A stretch of 64,000 nt of DNA. Origin: JALONH01 sp046329235 (GTDB taxonomy: Bacteria > Bacteroidota > Bacteroidia > Cytophagales > Cytophagaceae). The position numbers were made by a program, and so were the translations under genes. The stretch lies in NCBI GenBank assembly GCA_046329235.1, contig JAXLVA010000001.1:1736001-1800000 (forward strand), read 5' to 3'. The notes under the pieces were generated by a model. It was not told the DNA's origin, searched no databases, and was given only the letters and a program-made list of their open reading frames with translations. Below, in pieces: positions 55,305-64,000 of the stretch (its first letter is position 1; each line of letters opens with the position of its first letter).

Positions 55305-56345
55305 ATGAATTTTCCTGCTGAAGAAGGTTATTATTTCCCTGCGGAATGGTATCAACACAAAGCTACATGGTTAAGCTGGCCACATAAAGAGGCTTCTTGG
55401 CCAGGTAAAATTGACACTATTTACCCTATTTATGCTCAATTTATAGCTAAAGTAGCCGAAGGAGAAGAAGTACATATCAACGTAGCGGATGCTAATATGG
55501 AAGCTTTTGCTCGTGCACAGGTACAAGTTTTTGCTCCTAGCTTGAAAAATATTTTCTTTCACCACTTCCCTACTAATGATGCATGGTGTAGAGATCATGG
55601 ACCAGCCTTCTTAATCAACAAGGATAAATCTAAGTCTAAAATAATTTTGGATTGGGGATACAATGCATGGGGTGGCAAATATCCTCCCTTTGATTTAGAT
55701 GATGTTATCCCAACTAAAATTGCAGAATACTACAAGCTACCTGTTTTACATCCTGGTATCGTAATGGAAGGCGGATCGGTTGAGTTTAATGGAAAGGGAA
55801 CCGTATTAACAACTACAGCTTGTTTATTAAACCAAAATCGTAATCCGCATTTAAACAAAGCTCAAATCGAAGAATATTTAGAAAACTACTACGGAGTAGA
55901 AAATATACTATGGTTAGGTGATGGTATTGTAGGAGATGATACAGACGGACATATTGATGACATTACACGATTCGTAAATGATGATACCGTAGTTACTGTA
56001 GTAGAAGAAAACAAAAACGATGAGAACTACTTTATCTTAAAAGATAATTTAAAAGAGTTATATAAAATGCGTTTGGAAAGCGGCAAACAATTAAACATTA
56101 TAGAATTACCAATGCCAAGTCCGGTAATCTATGATGACCAACGACTTCCTGCTTCTTATGCGAACTTCTACATCGCAAATAATTATGTGGTAGTTCCTAC
56201 TTTCCGTGATGCAAATGATGATAAAGCTTTAGAAATTATTCAATCTTGCTTTAATGATCGTAAAGTGATTGGTTTAGACTCTACCGATATTATATGGGGA
56301 CTTGGTAGTTTCCATTGCTTAAGTCAACAAGAACCGATTGGTTAA
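55305..56345 (+). CDS. aguA: Agmatine deiminase
   Basis: The 346-residue protein has the pentein-fold motifs of agmatine deiminase: TWLSWPHKEASWPG near the N-terminus, NDAWCRDHGPAFLIN with Asp97, DDTDGHIDD with His216, and SFHCLSQQEP with the nucleophile Cys338. It converts agmatine to N-carbamoylputrescine and ammonia, the first step to putrescine. No second-step amidohydrolase is in this window. It carries its own promoter and terminator, so it is probably monocistronic. Confidence 0.93.
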   Translation: MNFPAEEGYYFPAEWYQHKATWLSWPHKEASWPGKIDTIYPIYAQFIAKVAEGEEVHINVADANMEAFARAQVQVFAPSLKNIFFHHFPTNDAWCRDHGPAFLINKDKSKSKIILDWGYNAWGGKYPPFDLDDVIPTKIAEYYKLPVLHPGIVMEGGSVEFNGKGTVLTTTACLLNQNRNPHLNKAQIEEYLENYYGVENILWLGDGIVGDDTDGHIDDITRFVNDDTVVTVVEENKNDENYFILKDNLKELYKMRLESGKQLNIIELPMPSPVIYDDQRLPASYANFYIANNYVVVPTFRDANDDKALEIIQSCFNDRKVIGLDSTDIIWGLGSFHCLSQQEPIG

Positions 56346-56352
56346 TAATAAT

Positions 56353-56383
56353 AAAAAAGGAGCTTAATAAGCTCCTTTTTTTT
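56353..56383. terminator. Bidirectional terminator
   Basis: The stem is GGAGCTT/AAGCTCC with flanking A and T runs. It lies between the agmatine deiminase gene and the convergent TPR gene. Confidence 0.85.
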
Positions 56384-57170
56384 ATTTCAGTTCATCAAAC
56401 CCTGTTGGTACTCCCGTGCCATCTGTCTCCCACTTCTTAATTAACTCTTTAGCTTTAGCCTCTTCATTATTCTTGATATAATAAACCAAGAGATTATTTT
56501 TCGTTTGCATAAAAGTAGGTCTGATTTCAATTGCTCGTGTCAAATAAACAGGAACCTTATCCATCTCTCCCTTATCAAAATACACGCGGGCTAAATCAAA
56601 CACAGCATCAAAAAAGTTCGGGTGAATGGAATCTTCTCTTAACATATATTTCTCAGCCAAGAGTAGATTCTTTTGATCTAGCTTTAACTTACCATAATAA
56701 TAATTGGCATATCGTTCAGTAGAATCTATTGCTAATGCTTTAGAAATGTATTTCTCTGATTTATCAAACTTACCACGTACATAATACTTAACTCCTAACA
56801 TCTTTTGAGCATAAGAGGAATTAGGAGTGGTTTCTACTGCTTGTTTCCAAAAAGTAATTTCATTTTTAAAATATTGTTGATGATGCAAATTTAAAGCTAT
56901 AGATATTGCGGCTATTACTAAACTTACTCCGATAACTTTCTTTTTATTTTCATCCCAATTCCAAGAAGTTATTAATGACCCTATAAAAATGGCTAAGCCC
57001 ATAGCCGGTATATACAAACGATGTTCGAATGCTTGCGCATTGATTTCTCTTGGAACAAGCAGCAACGGTCCGGTAAATAATACTAACCAAATTAATCCCA
57101 CCCAAGCAGATGTTGCTATCTTTTTTTCTTTTAAAGACAAAAGCAATACACCCAATAAAACAACTAACAC
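56382..57170 (-). CDS. C-terminal part of a frameshifted membrane TPR protein
   Basis: This frame starts GTG 57170 and has 262 residues: membrane spans at the beginning (LIWLVLFTGPLLLVP), INAQAFEHRLYIPAMGLAIF, then TPR-like helices (AQKMLGVKYYVRGKFDKSEK, NYYYGKLKLDQKNLLLAEKY). The membrane and INAQ-FEHRLYIPA parts match the second half of TMTC-like/O-GlcNAc-type membrane proteins. It continues the preceding frame at 57170-57997 after a shift by one base. The start assigned here is probably not a genuine initiation site. The function of the intact protein is unknown. Confidence 0.6.
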   Translation of the reverse strand: MLVVLLGVLLLSLKEKKIATSAWVGLIWLVLFTGPLLLVPREINAQAFEHRLYIPAMGLAIFIGSLITSWNWDENKKKVIGVSLVIAAISIALNLHHQQYFKNEITFWKQAVETTPNSSYAQKMLGVKYYVRGKFDKSEKYISKALAIDSTERYANYYYGKLKLDQKNLLLAEKYMLREDSIHPNFFDAVFDLARVYFDKGEMDKVPVYLTRAIEIRPTFMQTKNNLLVYYIKNNEEAKAKELIKKWETDGTGVPTGFDELK

Positions 57171-57997
57171 TATAAAGCATATATATAGGTGGTATCTTCT
57201 ATCATTGGAAACACCGACTGATTCACCGGAATCAACATTTTTCCAACTGATTGAACAGACAATCCAATATTATCCATGAAAGCCTGTACTAATTCATTTG
57301 GACCAGTTTTAATGATCGGTTGAATCGCTATATTTCTAGCCCACATCCATAAAGACAAAGGCAACACTGATAAAGCAATGGGTACCCAGAAATCCTTTCT
57401 ATTACCTAATAAAAAAACAATTACCACTGATACCACGGGAATCACTACTGCGGTTTCTTTAGTGAACAAACCACCCGTAAATAGAATCATATAAAATAGC
57501 CACCACTTTTTTTCCTGAGTCTCTATATATTTAATAATAGACAATACACTTCCCAAGACAAAAATAGCTACCATAGAATCATTACGACCGGGAATCCACG
57601 CCACTACTTGAACAAACAAGGGATGAACTGCAAAAATACCGGTGATACATAACGCTACTATTTCCTTCATCCATCTTTTTAGCAACAAATAAAGCAAACA
57701 CATGCTTACTATATGTAGGAGTACATTAATCGTATGATAAAACACACCACTCTTAGACACCATTTGATCCGCTAAAAAAGATAACATCAACAAAGGGCGA
57801 TAATATGTATCCGTATGTTCTGTAAAGACACCTCTTCCAAATAAACCCGGAGCATTTTTCCAGGTGGAAAACAAGTCTGCCATATCTCTATAAAAGATAG
57901 AATCGTCTAATTCGGTAAAACCAAACTTTAAAGTAGCGGCATAGACTAACCAAATAAGAACGGTAAGAAGTAGAAAAGCTCTGGTAGTTGTAGACAT
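57170..57997 (-). CDS. N-terminal part of a frameshifted multi-span membrane protein
   Basis: This frame has 275 residues and about seven hydrophobic spans. It contains FTELDDSIFYRDMADLF and GRNDSMVAIFVLGSVLSII with GLFTKETAVVIPVV, the pattern of GT-C-fold membrane glycosyltransferase-like proteins of the TMTC kind. It ends DTTYIYAL at a TAG, next to a run of alternating T and A. The frame at 56382-57170 continues the protein if one base is re-read. A deletion, an assembly error or frameshifting could explain it. The intact product would be about 540 residues. Confidence 0.65.
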   Translation of the reverse strand: MSTTTRAFLLLTVLIWLVYAATLKFGFTELDDSIFYRDMADLFSTWKNAPGLFGRGVFTEHTDTYYRPLLMLSFLADQMVSKSGVFYHTINVLLHIVSMCLLYLLLKRWMKEIVALCITGIFAVHPLFVQVVAWIPGRNDSMVAIFVLGSVLSIIKYIETQEKKWWLFYMILFTGGLFTKETAVVIPVVSVVIVFLLGNRKDFWVPIALSVLPLSLWMWARNIAIQPIIKTGPNELVQAFMDNIGLSVQSVGKMLIPVNQSVFPMIEDTTYIYAL

Positions 57998-58009
57998 ATC
58001 TTATAAAAG

Positions 58010-58032
58010 AAATCCCGGCAGAACCGGGATTT
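58010..58032 (-). terminator. Terminator of the GH31 gene
   Basis: AAATCCCGG (58010-58018) and CCGGGATTT (58024-58032) form a 9-bp stem with a 5-base loop. On the minus strand it is followed by a T-rich tract. It lies just below the GH31 gene and 13 bases before the next start. Confidence 0.65.
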
Positions 58033-58038
58033 ACTAAC

Positions 58039-60432
58039 TTATTTAATTTTAATATTACTAAAATTCTCTGACACCGTAAATCGAATCAGATTTTTATCCG
58101 GATTAATTACTTCAAATTTCAACTCTTTATCATCCACTGTTACTTTTTTAGGAACAAAAGGCAATCCATGTAAAATCATATCGTAAGTATCGTAAGAGAC
58201 ATGGAAGTTACCTTCTTTGGTTTGAACTACTTCAAAATACTTATTATTTCCTTCGGTATAGAATCGCTTATACAAATAATTTCCATCGGCATAACCATAT
58301 CCATCCCCTTCATCTTCGTACAAGTTACTTTCTAACTTTTCAGATCCATAATACACGTGAAGAGTCAATTCATCAATTTTCTTCTCTCCTACATATTGCA
58401 TCACCGGAGCCCAAGGTAAAACAGTACCGGCTTTAATAAACAATGGAACTCTGTCTAATGCTGCTTCCGCCCACACTTCTTGATTACCTTCGTAGTATGC
58501 ATTATCCCACCAGTAATACCAGTTACCACTTGGTAAATACAACCAACGACCATCCATTTTCTCATTTAATATTGGACAAACTAATAAGTTATCTCCAACA
58601 CCAAACTCATCTTGTCTGTTAAAGTTTCCGGTATCATTTTGATCCATTAAAATAAGTGGGCGTAGAATAGGCGCACCGCTTCGAACGTACTCATAAAAAG
58701 AAGTATATAAGTATGGTAACATTTGATACCTCATCTCAATGAACTTCTTCACTAACAATTCATTTTCCATTCCAAACGACCACGGTTCTTGATCTCCATG
58801 ATCACCTGAACTGTGCGTACGACAGAAGGTATGAAATATCCCTAACTGAATCCAACGTACATATAATTCGCCGGTAGGATTACCAATGAAACCTCCAATA
58901 TCCGAACCACAGAAAGACACCCCTGAAATACTCAATCGCTGACACTGATTATTGGCAATCACCAAGTGATCCCATGATGCAGTATTGTCACCCGTCCATA
59001 CGGAAGATACTTTTTGAATACCTGCATAAGCAGAACGTGTGATCACAAACGGGCGATTAGGAGCTCTGAATTTCTTCACGCCTTCATATGTAGCTTTGGC
59101 CATTTGCATACCATACACATTATGTGCTTTACGGTGGCTACATGGATCTCCATCATAATCGTGACGAACATCATATGGGAAAGTTTCAACTTCAAATACA
59201 GCTGGTTCGTTCATGTCATTCCACACACCTTTCACACCTGTATCAATTAACTCTTGGAATAAATCTGCCCACCAAGTACGTACTTCCGGATTAGTAAAAT
59301 CAGGGAAGTTACATTCACCCGGCCATACGGAACCTTTCATTAAAGGACCATCCATACGTTTACAAAAATAGCCTTTGTCTAACGCTTCTTGATATACTTT
59401 ATAATTCGGGTCAATCTTAATACCCGGATCAATAATAACAACCGTTTTAAATCCATCTTTCTCTAAATCAGAAACCATTTTTTTCGGATTAGGAAAATGT
59501 TCAGGATGCCACGTAAAACAACGGAAGCCATCCATATAGTCGATATCTAAGTAGAAAGCGTCACAAGGAATTTTCTTCTTACGGAAAGTAGAGGTTATTT
59601 CTCTTACCTTTTCTTCCGGATAATAACTCCATTTACATTGATGATAACCTAAAGTCCATAGTGGAGGTAATTCCGGTACACCTGTCATCACAGTATATTG
59701 CTTCACTACATCCATCATGGAAGGACCATAAACGAAGTAATAATTCATTTCCCCACCTTGCGCCCAGAAAGAAGCAGCATTAGGTCTTTCATGACCAAAA
59801 TCAAAAAAGCTTCGGAAAGAGTTATCAAAGAAAATACCGTAAGCTATCTTATGATGCAGACCAATAAAGAACGGAATGTTTTTATACAATGGATCCGTTT
59901 CCTTTGTGTATGCATACGTATCTTTACCCCAGTTTTCAAATCGTTTACCGCGTAAATCTATATCAGCCGATTTATCTCCTAAACCATAGAAGTGTTCTCC
60001 CGGTTGAACCTTACGCGTATTGAAAATAATTTCACCTCCATGAATTTTATGTTCTTGCCAGTGATATCCTTTTTCATCTTCTGAAATGATATTACCTTCT
60101 TTATCTTCTATACGAATGTTTAATGTGTCTTTAGCTATAAAGCAGTTTAATTGAGCCGTACCAATCATAAAATCGGTTTCCGATTCTTCCACTTTATAAT
60201 CCACTACATCCCATCCGTAATTTTGTGCCGTGGAATATGAAAAATCACGTTGAAATGAACCGTATGGAGCAAAACGAAAACGAATAATTCGATCCGTTAC
60301 CATCTTAACTTCCAGTTTAGTTCTAGAACAATTAAAATAAACTTTATTATCTCTTTTCTCCCATGACAAAATAGTATCCGGAAACTGCTGTTCCGAAACT
60401 TTATCATGGTTGATATTCATGTAATTTTCCAT
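58039..60432 (-). CDS. Glycoside hydrolase family 31 alpha-glucosidase
   Basis: The 797-residue protein has a beta-sandwich N-terminal domain, then the GH31 barrel. The motif GVWNDMNEPAVFE gives Asp406 as the nucleophile. Asp482 in WTGDNTASWDH is the likely acid/base. HYQCKW-like GYHQCKWSYY and CGSDIGGF with RTHSS follow. No signal peptide is present, so it is probably cytoplasmic and degrades alpha-glucosides or oligosaccharides. Alpha-xylosidase or related activity is not excluded. It is divergent from the glycogen-synthase-like gene. Confidence 0.92.
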   Translation of the reverse strand: MENYMNINHDKVSEQQFPDTILSWEKRDNKVYFNCSRTKLEVKMVTDRIIRFRFAPYGSFQRDFSYSTAQNYGWDVVDYKVEESETDFMIGTAQLNCFIAKDTLNIRIEDKEGNIISEDEKGYHWQEHKIHGGEIIFNTRKVQPGEHFYGLGDKSADIDLRGKRFENWGKDTYAYTKETDPLYKNIPFFIGLHHKIAYGIFFDNSFRSFFDFGHERPNAASFWAQGGEMNYYFVYGPSMMDVVKQYTVMTGVPELPPLWTLGYHQCKWSYYPEEKVREITSTFRKKKIPCDAFYLDIDYMDGFRCFTWHPEHFPNPKKMVSDLEKDGFKTVVIIDPGIKIDPNYKVYQEALDKGYFCKRMDGPLMKGSVWPGECNFPDFTNPEVRTWWADLFQELIDTGVKGVWNDMNEPAVFEVETFPYDVRHDYDGDPCSHRKAHNVYGMQMAKATYEGVKKFRAPNRPFVITRSAYAGIQKVSSVWTGDNTASWDHLVIANNQCQRLSISGVSFCGSDIGGFIGNPTGELYVRWIQLGIFHTFCRTHSSGDHGDQEPWSFGMENELLVKKFIEMRYQMLPYLYTSFYEYVRSGAPILRPLILMDQNDTGNFNRQDEFGVGDNLLVCPILNEKMDGRWLYLPSGNWYYWWDNAYYEGNQEVWAEAALDRVPLFIKAGTVLPWAPVMQYVGEKKIDELTLHVYYGSEKLESNLYEDEGDGYGYADGNYLYKRFYTEGNNKYFEVVQTKEGNFHVSYDTYDMILHGLPFVPKKVTVDDKELKFEVINPDKNLIRFTVSENFSNIKIK

Positions 60433-60678
60433 ACGTCGACCTTCCTTATTGAAGGATTAAATATACTTCTTAAATATTCATTTTTTTAATGAATAGACTT
60501 GAAATTCTTACAATCAAGCATTCAAAATAGGATATTTCCTCTATTTTTTGGAATTATAAAAACGCTAATTTTATTTTTTTCTATTTAACATTCAAGGAGT
60601 TTAGTCTATGCATGGATTCAACACTTCATTCCTCCTTAAGTTTTAGCTATATTGTATACAGATTCATATACTTTTTCA

Positions 60679-61974
60679 ATGAAGAAAATTAGAGTGCTCA
60701 TGTTAGGATGGGAATTTCCTCCCATCATCAATGGAGGTTTAGGAGTCGCCTGTTTAGGTATCTCTAAAGCGCTCTCCAAACATGTACACCAGCAAATCAT
60801 TCTTCCTAAGTCGGATCCATCCATCATGTTAAGCAATGCGCAAGTAATTGGCTTAAATGAAAAAACGAACATCCGTGTAAGAGAAACTTTTCAAACCGAC
60901 TATTATCAAGGTTTTTATGAAGTCTATACCATTGAATCTTCCATCGATGCTTATGGAACTGTTGGCACATTAGAAACAGCAGTTAAAAAACCGAAGACTA
61001 TTCGTTCTGAAAAATCAGGCAAAGTAAAGGAAACATACCATCCTTTTGTACTTGATCATCTATACGGTCACGATACTTCTCAAAAAGTAATCGACTATGC
61101 TTATCAAACAGCCGATTTAGTTCAAGACTGGAACTTTGATATCATCCACGCACACGACTGGATGACCATGTTAGCAGGTGTTGAAATAAAACGAAGAACA
61201 GGAAAACCATTAGTGGTTCATGTTCACTCTTTAGAATATGACCGCACCGGCGCTACCGGAGACAACTGGGTGTTCTCAATTGAAAAACTAGGTATGGAAG
61301 AAGCAGATGTTGTAATCCCTGTGAGTGCCTACACCTCTTCTATAGCTCAAGAAATATATCATATATCGGCTGATAAAATCCAACCTGTACATAATGGAAT
61401 CGATTTCAAGATTCCGTTTAAAGAGAAGAAAACATTTCCAGAAAAATTAGTTTTATTCATCGGTCGTTTGACGCAACAAAAAGGTCCGGAATATTTTCTA
61501 GAAGTAGCGGATCGTGTTTTAAAATCAAATCCTAATACACGCTTTGTTATAGCCGGCACGGGCGATAAGTTTCAACCCTTGATCGAAACAGGAGCATACA
61601 AACACATTGGAACCAAAGTTCACTTTACAGGATTTTTAACTAGAGAAAAAGTTCAAGAGCTATTATCCATGGCAGATGTATATGTGATGCCATCCGTATC
61701 GGAACCATTTGGGCTATCAGCGTTAGAAGCGGCGCAATTTGGTGTACCTTGTATTGTATCCAAACAGTCCGGTGTTTCTGAAATCCTTACAGGTGCTATT
61801 ACAGTAGACTATTGGGATGTAAGTGCCATGGTAAAATACATTCAATTGGTATTATCCGATGCCGACCTAGCGAATACGATGTCTAAAAATGCAGAGGCGG
61901 ATGCAGCTCTTTGTACTTGGGATAGAACTGCTGAAGAAATAAAAAATATTTACCGTTCTATTTTGAACTCCTGA
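60679..61974 (+). CDS. Glycogen-synthase-like GT4/GT5 glycosyltransferase
   Basis: I chose ATG 60679 (MKKIRVLMLGWEFPP) over an upstream start that adds nine unconserved residues. The protein is a GT-B enzyme of 431 residues with WEFPPIINGGLGVACLGIS at the acceptor loop, and donor motifs FIGRLTQQKGPEYFLEVA and SEPFGLSALEAAQFGVP. It pairs with the GH57 gene 2 bases downstream, which suggests a glycogen-type alpha-glucan cluster. It may use UDP- or ADP-glucose. Confidence 0.85.
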   Translation: MKKIRVLMLGWEFPPIINGGLGVACLGISKALSKHVHQQIILPKSDPSIMLSNAQVIGLNEKTNIRVRETFQTDYYQGFYEVYTIESSIDAYGTVGTLETAVKKPKTIRSEKSGKVKETYHPFVLDHLYGHDTSQKVIDYAYQTADLVQDWNFDIIHAHDWMTMLAGVEIKRRTGKPLVVHVHSLEYDRTGATGDNWVFSIEKLGMEEADVVIPVSAYTSSIAQEIYHISADKIQPVHNGIDFKIPFKEKKTFPEKLVLFIGRLTQQKGPEYFLEVADRVLKSNPNTRFVIAGTGDKFQPLIETGAYKHIGTKVHFTGFLTREKVQELLSMADVYVMPSVSEPFGLSALEAAQFGVPCIVSKQSGVSEILTGAITVDYWDVSAMVKYIQLVLSDADLANTMSKNAEADAALCTWDRTAEEIKNIYRSILNS

Positions 61975-61976
61975 CA

Positions 61977-63176
61977 ATGAGATCCGTCAGTCTTTGCTTT
62001 CAAGTACATCAACCTTTTCGAATTCTACCTTACACATTTTTTGACTTAGGTAAAATTCATCAATACGAAAACAATGACCTCAACCAATCGGTTTTAAATA
62101 AAGTAGCCCAAAATTGCTACTACCCTACCAACGCTTTATTAGAAAAACTACTTCGAAAACACCAAGGAGATTTTAGATGCACCTTTTCATTAACAGGTAC
62201 TTTCTTAGAGCAATGTTCACTTTGGGACAAAGGCGTAATTGATTCCTTCAAAAGTTTGGTAAAGACAGGTTCGGTAGAAATATTAAGTGAAACCTACCAC
62301 CACTCGCTCAGTGCTTTTTTTAACAAAGAAGAGTTTATCCGACAAATTGAACAACACCGTAAATATATACGCCAACATTTTGGAATTACTCCTTCCATAT
62401 TCCGAAACACAGAGTTAATTCATAATAATGAAATTGCTGGCATTGTGAATGAGTTAGGTTTAAAAGGAATTCTAACTGAAGGTGTTGTAGGAATTTTAAA
62501 AGGCAGAAGTAGCCAAAAACTCTACAGTCCTTCCCAAGTCGAAATCCCTTTATTACTGCGTAATTACACTTATTCGGATGATATCGCTTTCCGCTTTTCG
62601 GATAAAAACTGGAAAGGTTACCCGCTCAATGCAGCCACATTTGCTGAATGGGTAGACAAATCTCTTAAAAAACATGAGCATTTAACGCTATACATCGATT
62701 ACGAAACATTTGGGGAGCACCAATCCTCCGAATCCGGCATCTTTACCTTTTTAGAAGAACTGCCCGCTGCCATTTTAGATAAAAATATCGTATTTTTGAA
62801 CCCTTCAGAAGCAGTAGACGTGCATGACATACATGATGTATATGATGCACATCACACCATTTCATGGGCTGATTCTGAAAAAGATTTATCGGCTTGGTAC
62901 ATGAACCCCATGCAAAGAGAAGCGCTGGAAGAGATTTATAGTTTGAGTGATACCATCTATAAAATTCAGAACAGAGAACTCACAGATGCTTGGGCCAAAC
63001 TACAAACCTCCGATCACTTCTATTACATGAGTACCAAAGGATGGTCAGATGGTAAAGTACATCAATACTTCAGTCCGTTTAGAACCCCTTACGACGCCTA
63101 CATTCACTACATGAATGTACTTGCCGACTTTGAATTAGAGATTAAGAAAAAAGCAATACACTATAAACACTCCTAA
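61977..63176 (+). CDS. Glycoside hydrolase family 57 protein
   Basis: The 399-residue protein has the GH57 layout: SVSLCFQVHQPFR at the N-terminus, IFRNTELIHNNEIA with Glu146 as the likely nucleophile, and LTLYIDYETFGEHQ with Asp241 as the likely acid/base. Families of this kind include alpha-amylases and branching enzymes. The TYHHSLSAFF stretch fits the third conserved motif. It is co-transcribed with the upstream glycogen-synthase-like gene (2-base gap), so it probably acts on alpha-glucan. Confidence 0.88.
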   Translation: MRSVSLCFQVHQPFRILPYTFFDLGKIHQYENNDLNQSVLNKVAQNCYYPTNALLEKLLRKHQGDFRCTFSLTGTFLEQCSLWDKGVIDSFKSLVKTGSVEILSETYHHSLSAFFNKEEFIRQIEQHRKYIRQHFGITPSIFRNTELIHNNEIAGIVNELGLKGILTEGVVGILKGRSSQKLYSPSQVEIPLLLRNYTYSDDIAFRFSDKNWKGYPLNAATFAEWVDKSLKKHEHLTLYIDYETFGEHQSSESGIFTFLEELPAAILDKNIVFLNPSEAVDVHDIHDVYDAHHTISWADSEKDLSAWYMNPMQREALEEIYSLSDTIYKIQNRELTDAWAKLQTSDHFYYMSTKGWSDGKVHQYFSPFRTPYDAYIHYMNVLADFELEIKKKAIHYKHS

Positions 63177-63205
63177 GAAAGAAACATATTCTTTCTTCCA
63201 ATATC

Positions 63206-64000
63206 ATGAACGTATTATCCATTGAAAATCTAAATAAATCATTTAGTCTACGACCTCTTATTGTTGATATTACTTTTGGTTTAGCCAAAGGTGATAAAGT
63301 AGCTATTGTAGGTCGTAACGGCGCAGGAAAGTCTACTTTACTTAAAATGATTGGCGGCAAAGAAACACCGGATGGTGGTGTAATTGCCGTGCATAAAAGT
63401 TGTACGGTAGGTTATTTAGAACAAGAACCACATTTAACACCCGGTAAAAGTGTATTGGAATCGGCACTTACTTACCGCCCGGATATTGCTAAAGCAGTTA
63501 TCCTGTATGATAAAGCTATTGAAACCGGCGATAATGATTTATTAGAAAAAGCAATCACTGCAATGGACGCTCTTCAAGCATGGGAGTTTGAAGACAAAGC
63601 AAAGCGTATCTTAAGTAAATTAGGACTAACGAACTTAACTCAAGAGGTACAACACTTATCAGGAGGTCAACAAAGAAGAATTGCCCTAGCAGGAATATTA
63701 TTACAAGAACCGGATATTCTTTTATTAGACGAGCCTACCAACCACTTAGATTTAGATATGATTGAATGGTTGGAATCTACTTTAAAGACTTCACAACAGA
63801 CTATATTATTCATTACCCACGATAGATATTTCTTAGATGCTGTAGCCAATTCTATTTTAGAATTAGAACAAGGAAAAACACAAGTTTACAAAGCTATCTA
63901 CAGCGAATACTTAGAAAGAAAAGCTCAAGAAGAAGAATTAAAATCTGCTTCATTAGATAAGATTACTAATACGCTTCGTAAAGAAGCGGAATGGATGCGT
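63206..64000 (+). CDS. ABC-F family ATPase (Uup-like), 3' end beyond window
   Basis: ATG 63206 opens a frame that stays open to the window edge (265 codons). The first ATPase domain has Walker A VAIVGRNGAGKSTLL, the signature HLSGGQQRRIALA, Walker B ILLLDEPTNHLDLDM and the switch LFITHDRYFLDAV. A linker with KAQEEELKSA follows and leads to the second domain. ABC-F proteins act on the ribosome. It lies 29 bases after the GH57 gene. The subfamily cannot be fixed on half a sequence. Confidence 0.9.
   Translation, partial: MNVLSIENLNKSFSLRPLIVDITFGLAKGDKVAIVGRNGAGKSTLLKMIGGKETPDGGVIAVHKSCTVGYLEQEPHLTPGKSVLESALTYRPDIAKAVILYDKAIETGDNDLLEKAITAMDALQAWEFEDKAKRILSKLGLTNLTQEVQHLSGGQQRRIALAGILLQEPDILLLDEPTNHLDLDMIEWLESTLKTSQQTILFITHDRYFLDAVANSILELEQGKTQVYKAIYSEYLERKAQEEELKSASLDKITNTLRKEAEWMR

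Noticed and set aside
56950..57180. Separate 76-residue gene beginning MLYSVSCFIGC
   Set aside because: It is the third frame over the frameshifted membrane protein and has no codon or domain support.
57160..57190. Programmed -1 frameshifting signal
   Set aside because: No X-XXY-YYZ slippery sequence or downstream structure is visible, only an alternating TA run.

Overview
The window looks like an AT-rich chromosome segment from a member of the Bacteroidota, probably near Chitinophagales or Sphingobacteriales. Four things point there: secreted giants with type IX secretion (T9SS)-style C-termini, promoters of the TAnnTTTG (-7) type, Ig-like/PKD-like repeats typical of gliding Bacteroidota, and a lack of Shine-Dalgarno sites. 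I saw no tRNA, rRNA, CRISPR array or intact insertion sequence.

Layout. 1-674 is the start of a Wza-like outer-membrane export lipoprotein gene that runs off the left edge. Divergent from it, 831-1610 holds a tiny secreted protein with a C-terminal sorting signal and an exosortase-like membrane transpeptidase with visible Cys/Arg/His residues. Convergent to that pair is a 1069-residue T9SS-type surface protein (1751-4960). 5378-5743 is a third, Gly/Asn/His-rich protein with the same sorting signal. 5744-6393 holds terminators, palindromes, a 47-codon reading frame and two heptanucleotide repeat tracts.

6394-32324 is a long minus-strand exopolysaccharide locus: Wza, Wzc, an ABC exporter (Wzm/Wzt), a sulfotransferase, about fifteen glycosyltransferase-like genes, a hexapeptide acyltransferase, a UDP-galactopyranose-mutase-like flavoprotein, a Wzy-like polymerase and an O-acyltransferase. 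Many genes overlap by 4-14 bases, which implies one translationally coupled operon.

32482-33251 repeats the substrate-sortase arrangement, again divergent from a wza gene and convergent with a giant surface protein (33309-37823). Two more giants follow (38237-41230 and 41648-49768). All four giants share a C-terminal half.

49876-64000 is mostly carbohydrate metabolism: a UDP-hexose epimerase, a secreted GH9 glucanase, a membrane metallophosphoesterase, agmatine deiminase, a frameshifted membrane TPR protein, a GH31 alpha-glucosidase, a glycogen-synthase-like enzyme with a GH57 enzyme, and the start of an ABC-F ATPase.

The most interesting system is the twice-occurring module: exopolysaccharide export operon, divergent minimal sorting-signal peptide plus dedicated exosortase, and convergent giant T9SS protein. 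A third, sortase-less substrate lies between the two copies. The sorting signals (VPLDD, PFDGG and VPIDD, then a hydrophobic segment and Lys/Arg) resemble what I recall being called PID-CTERM. A link between peptide sorting and polysaccharide assembly is my inference.
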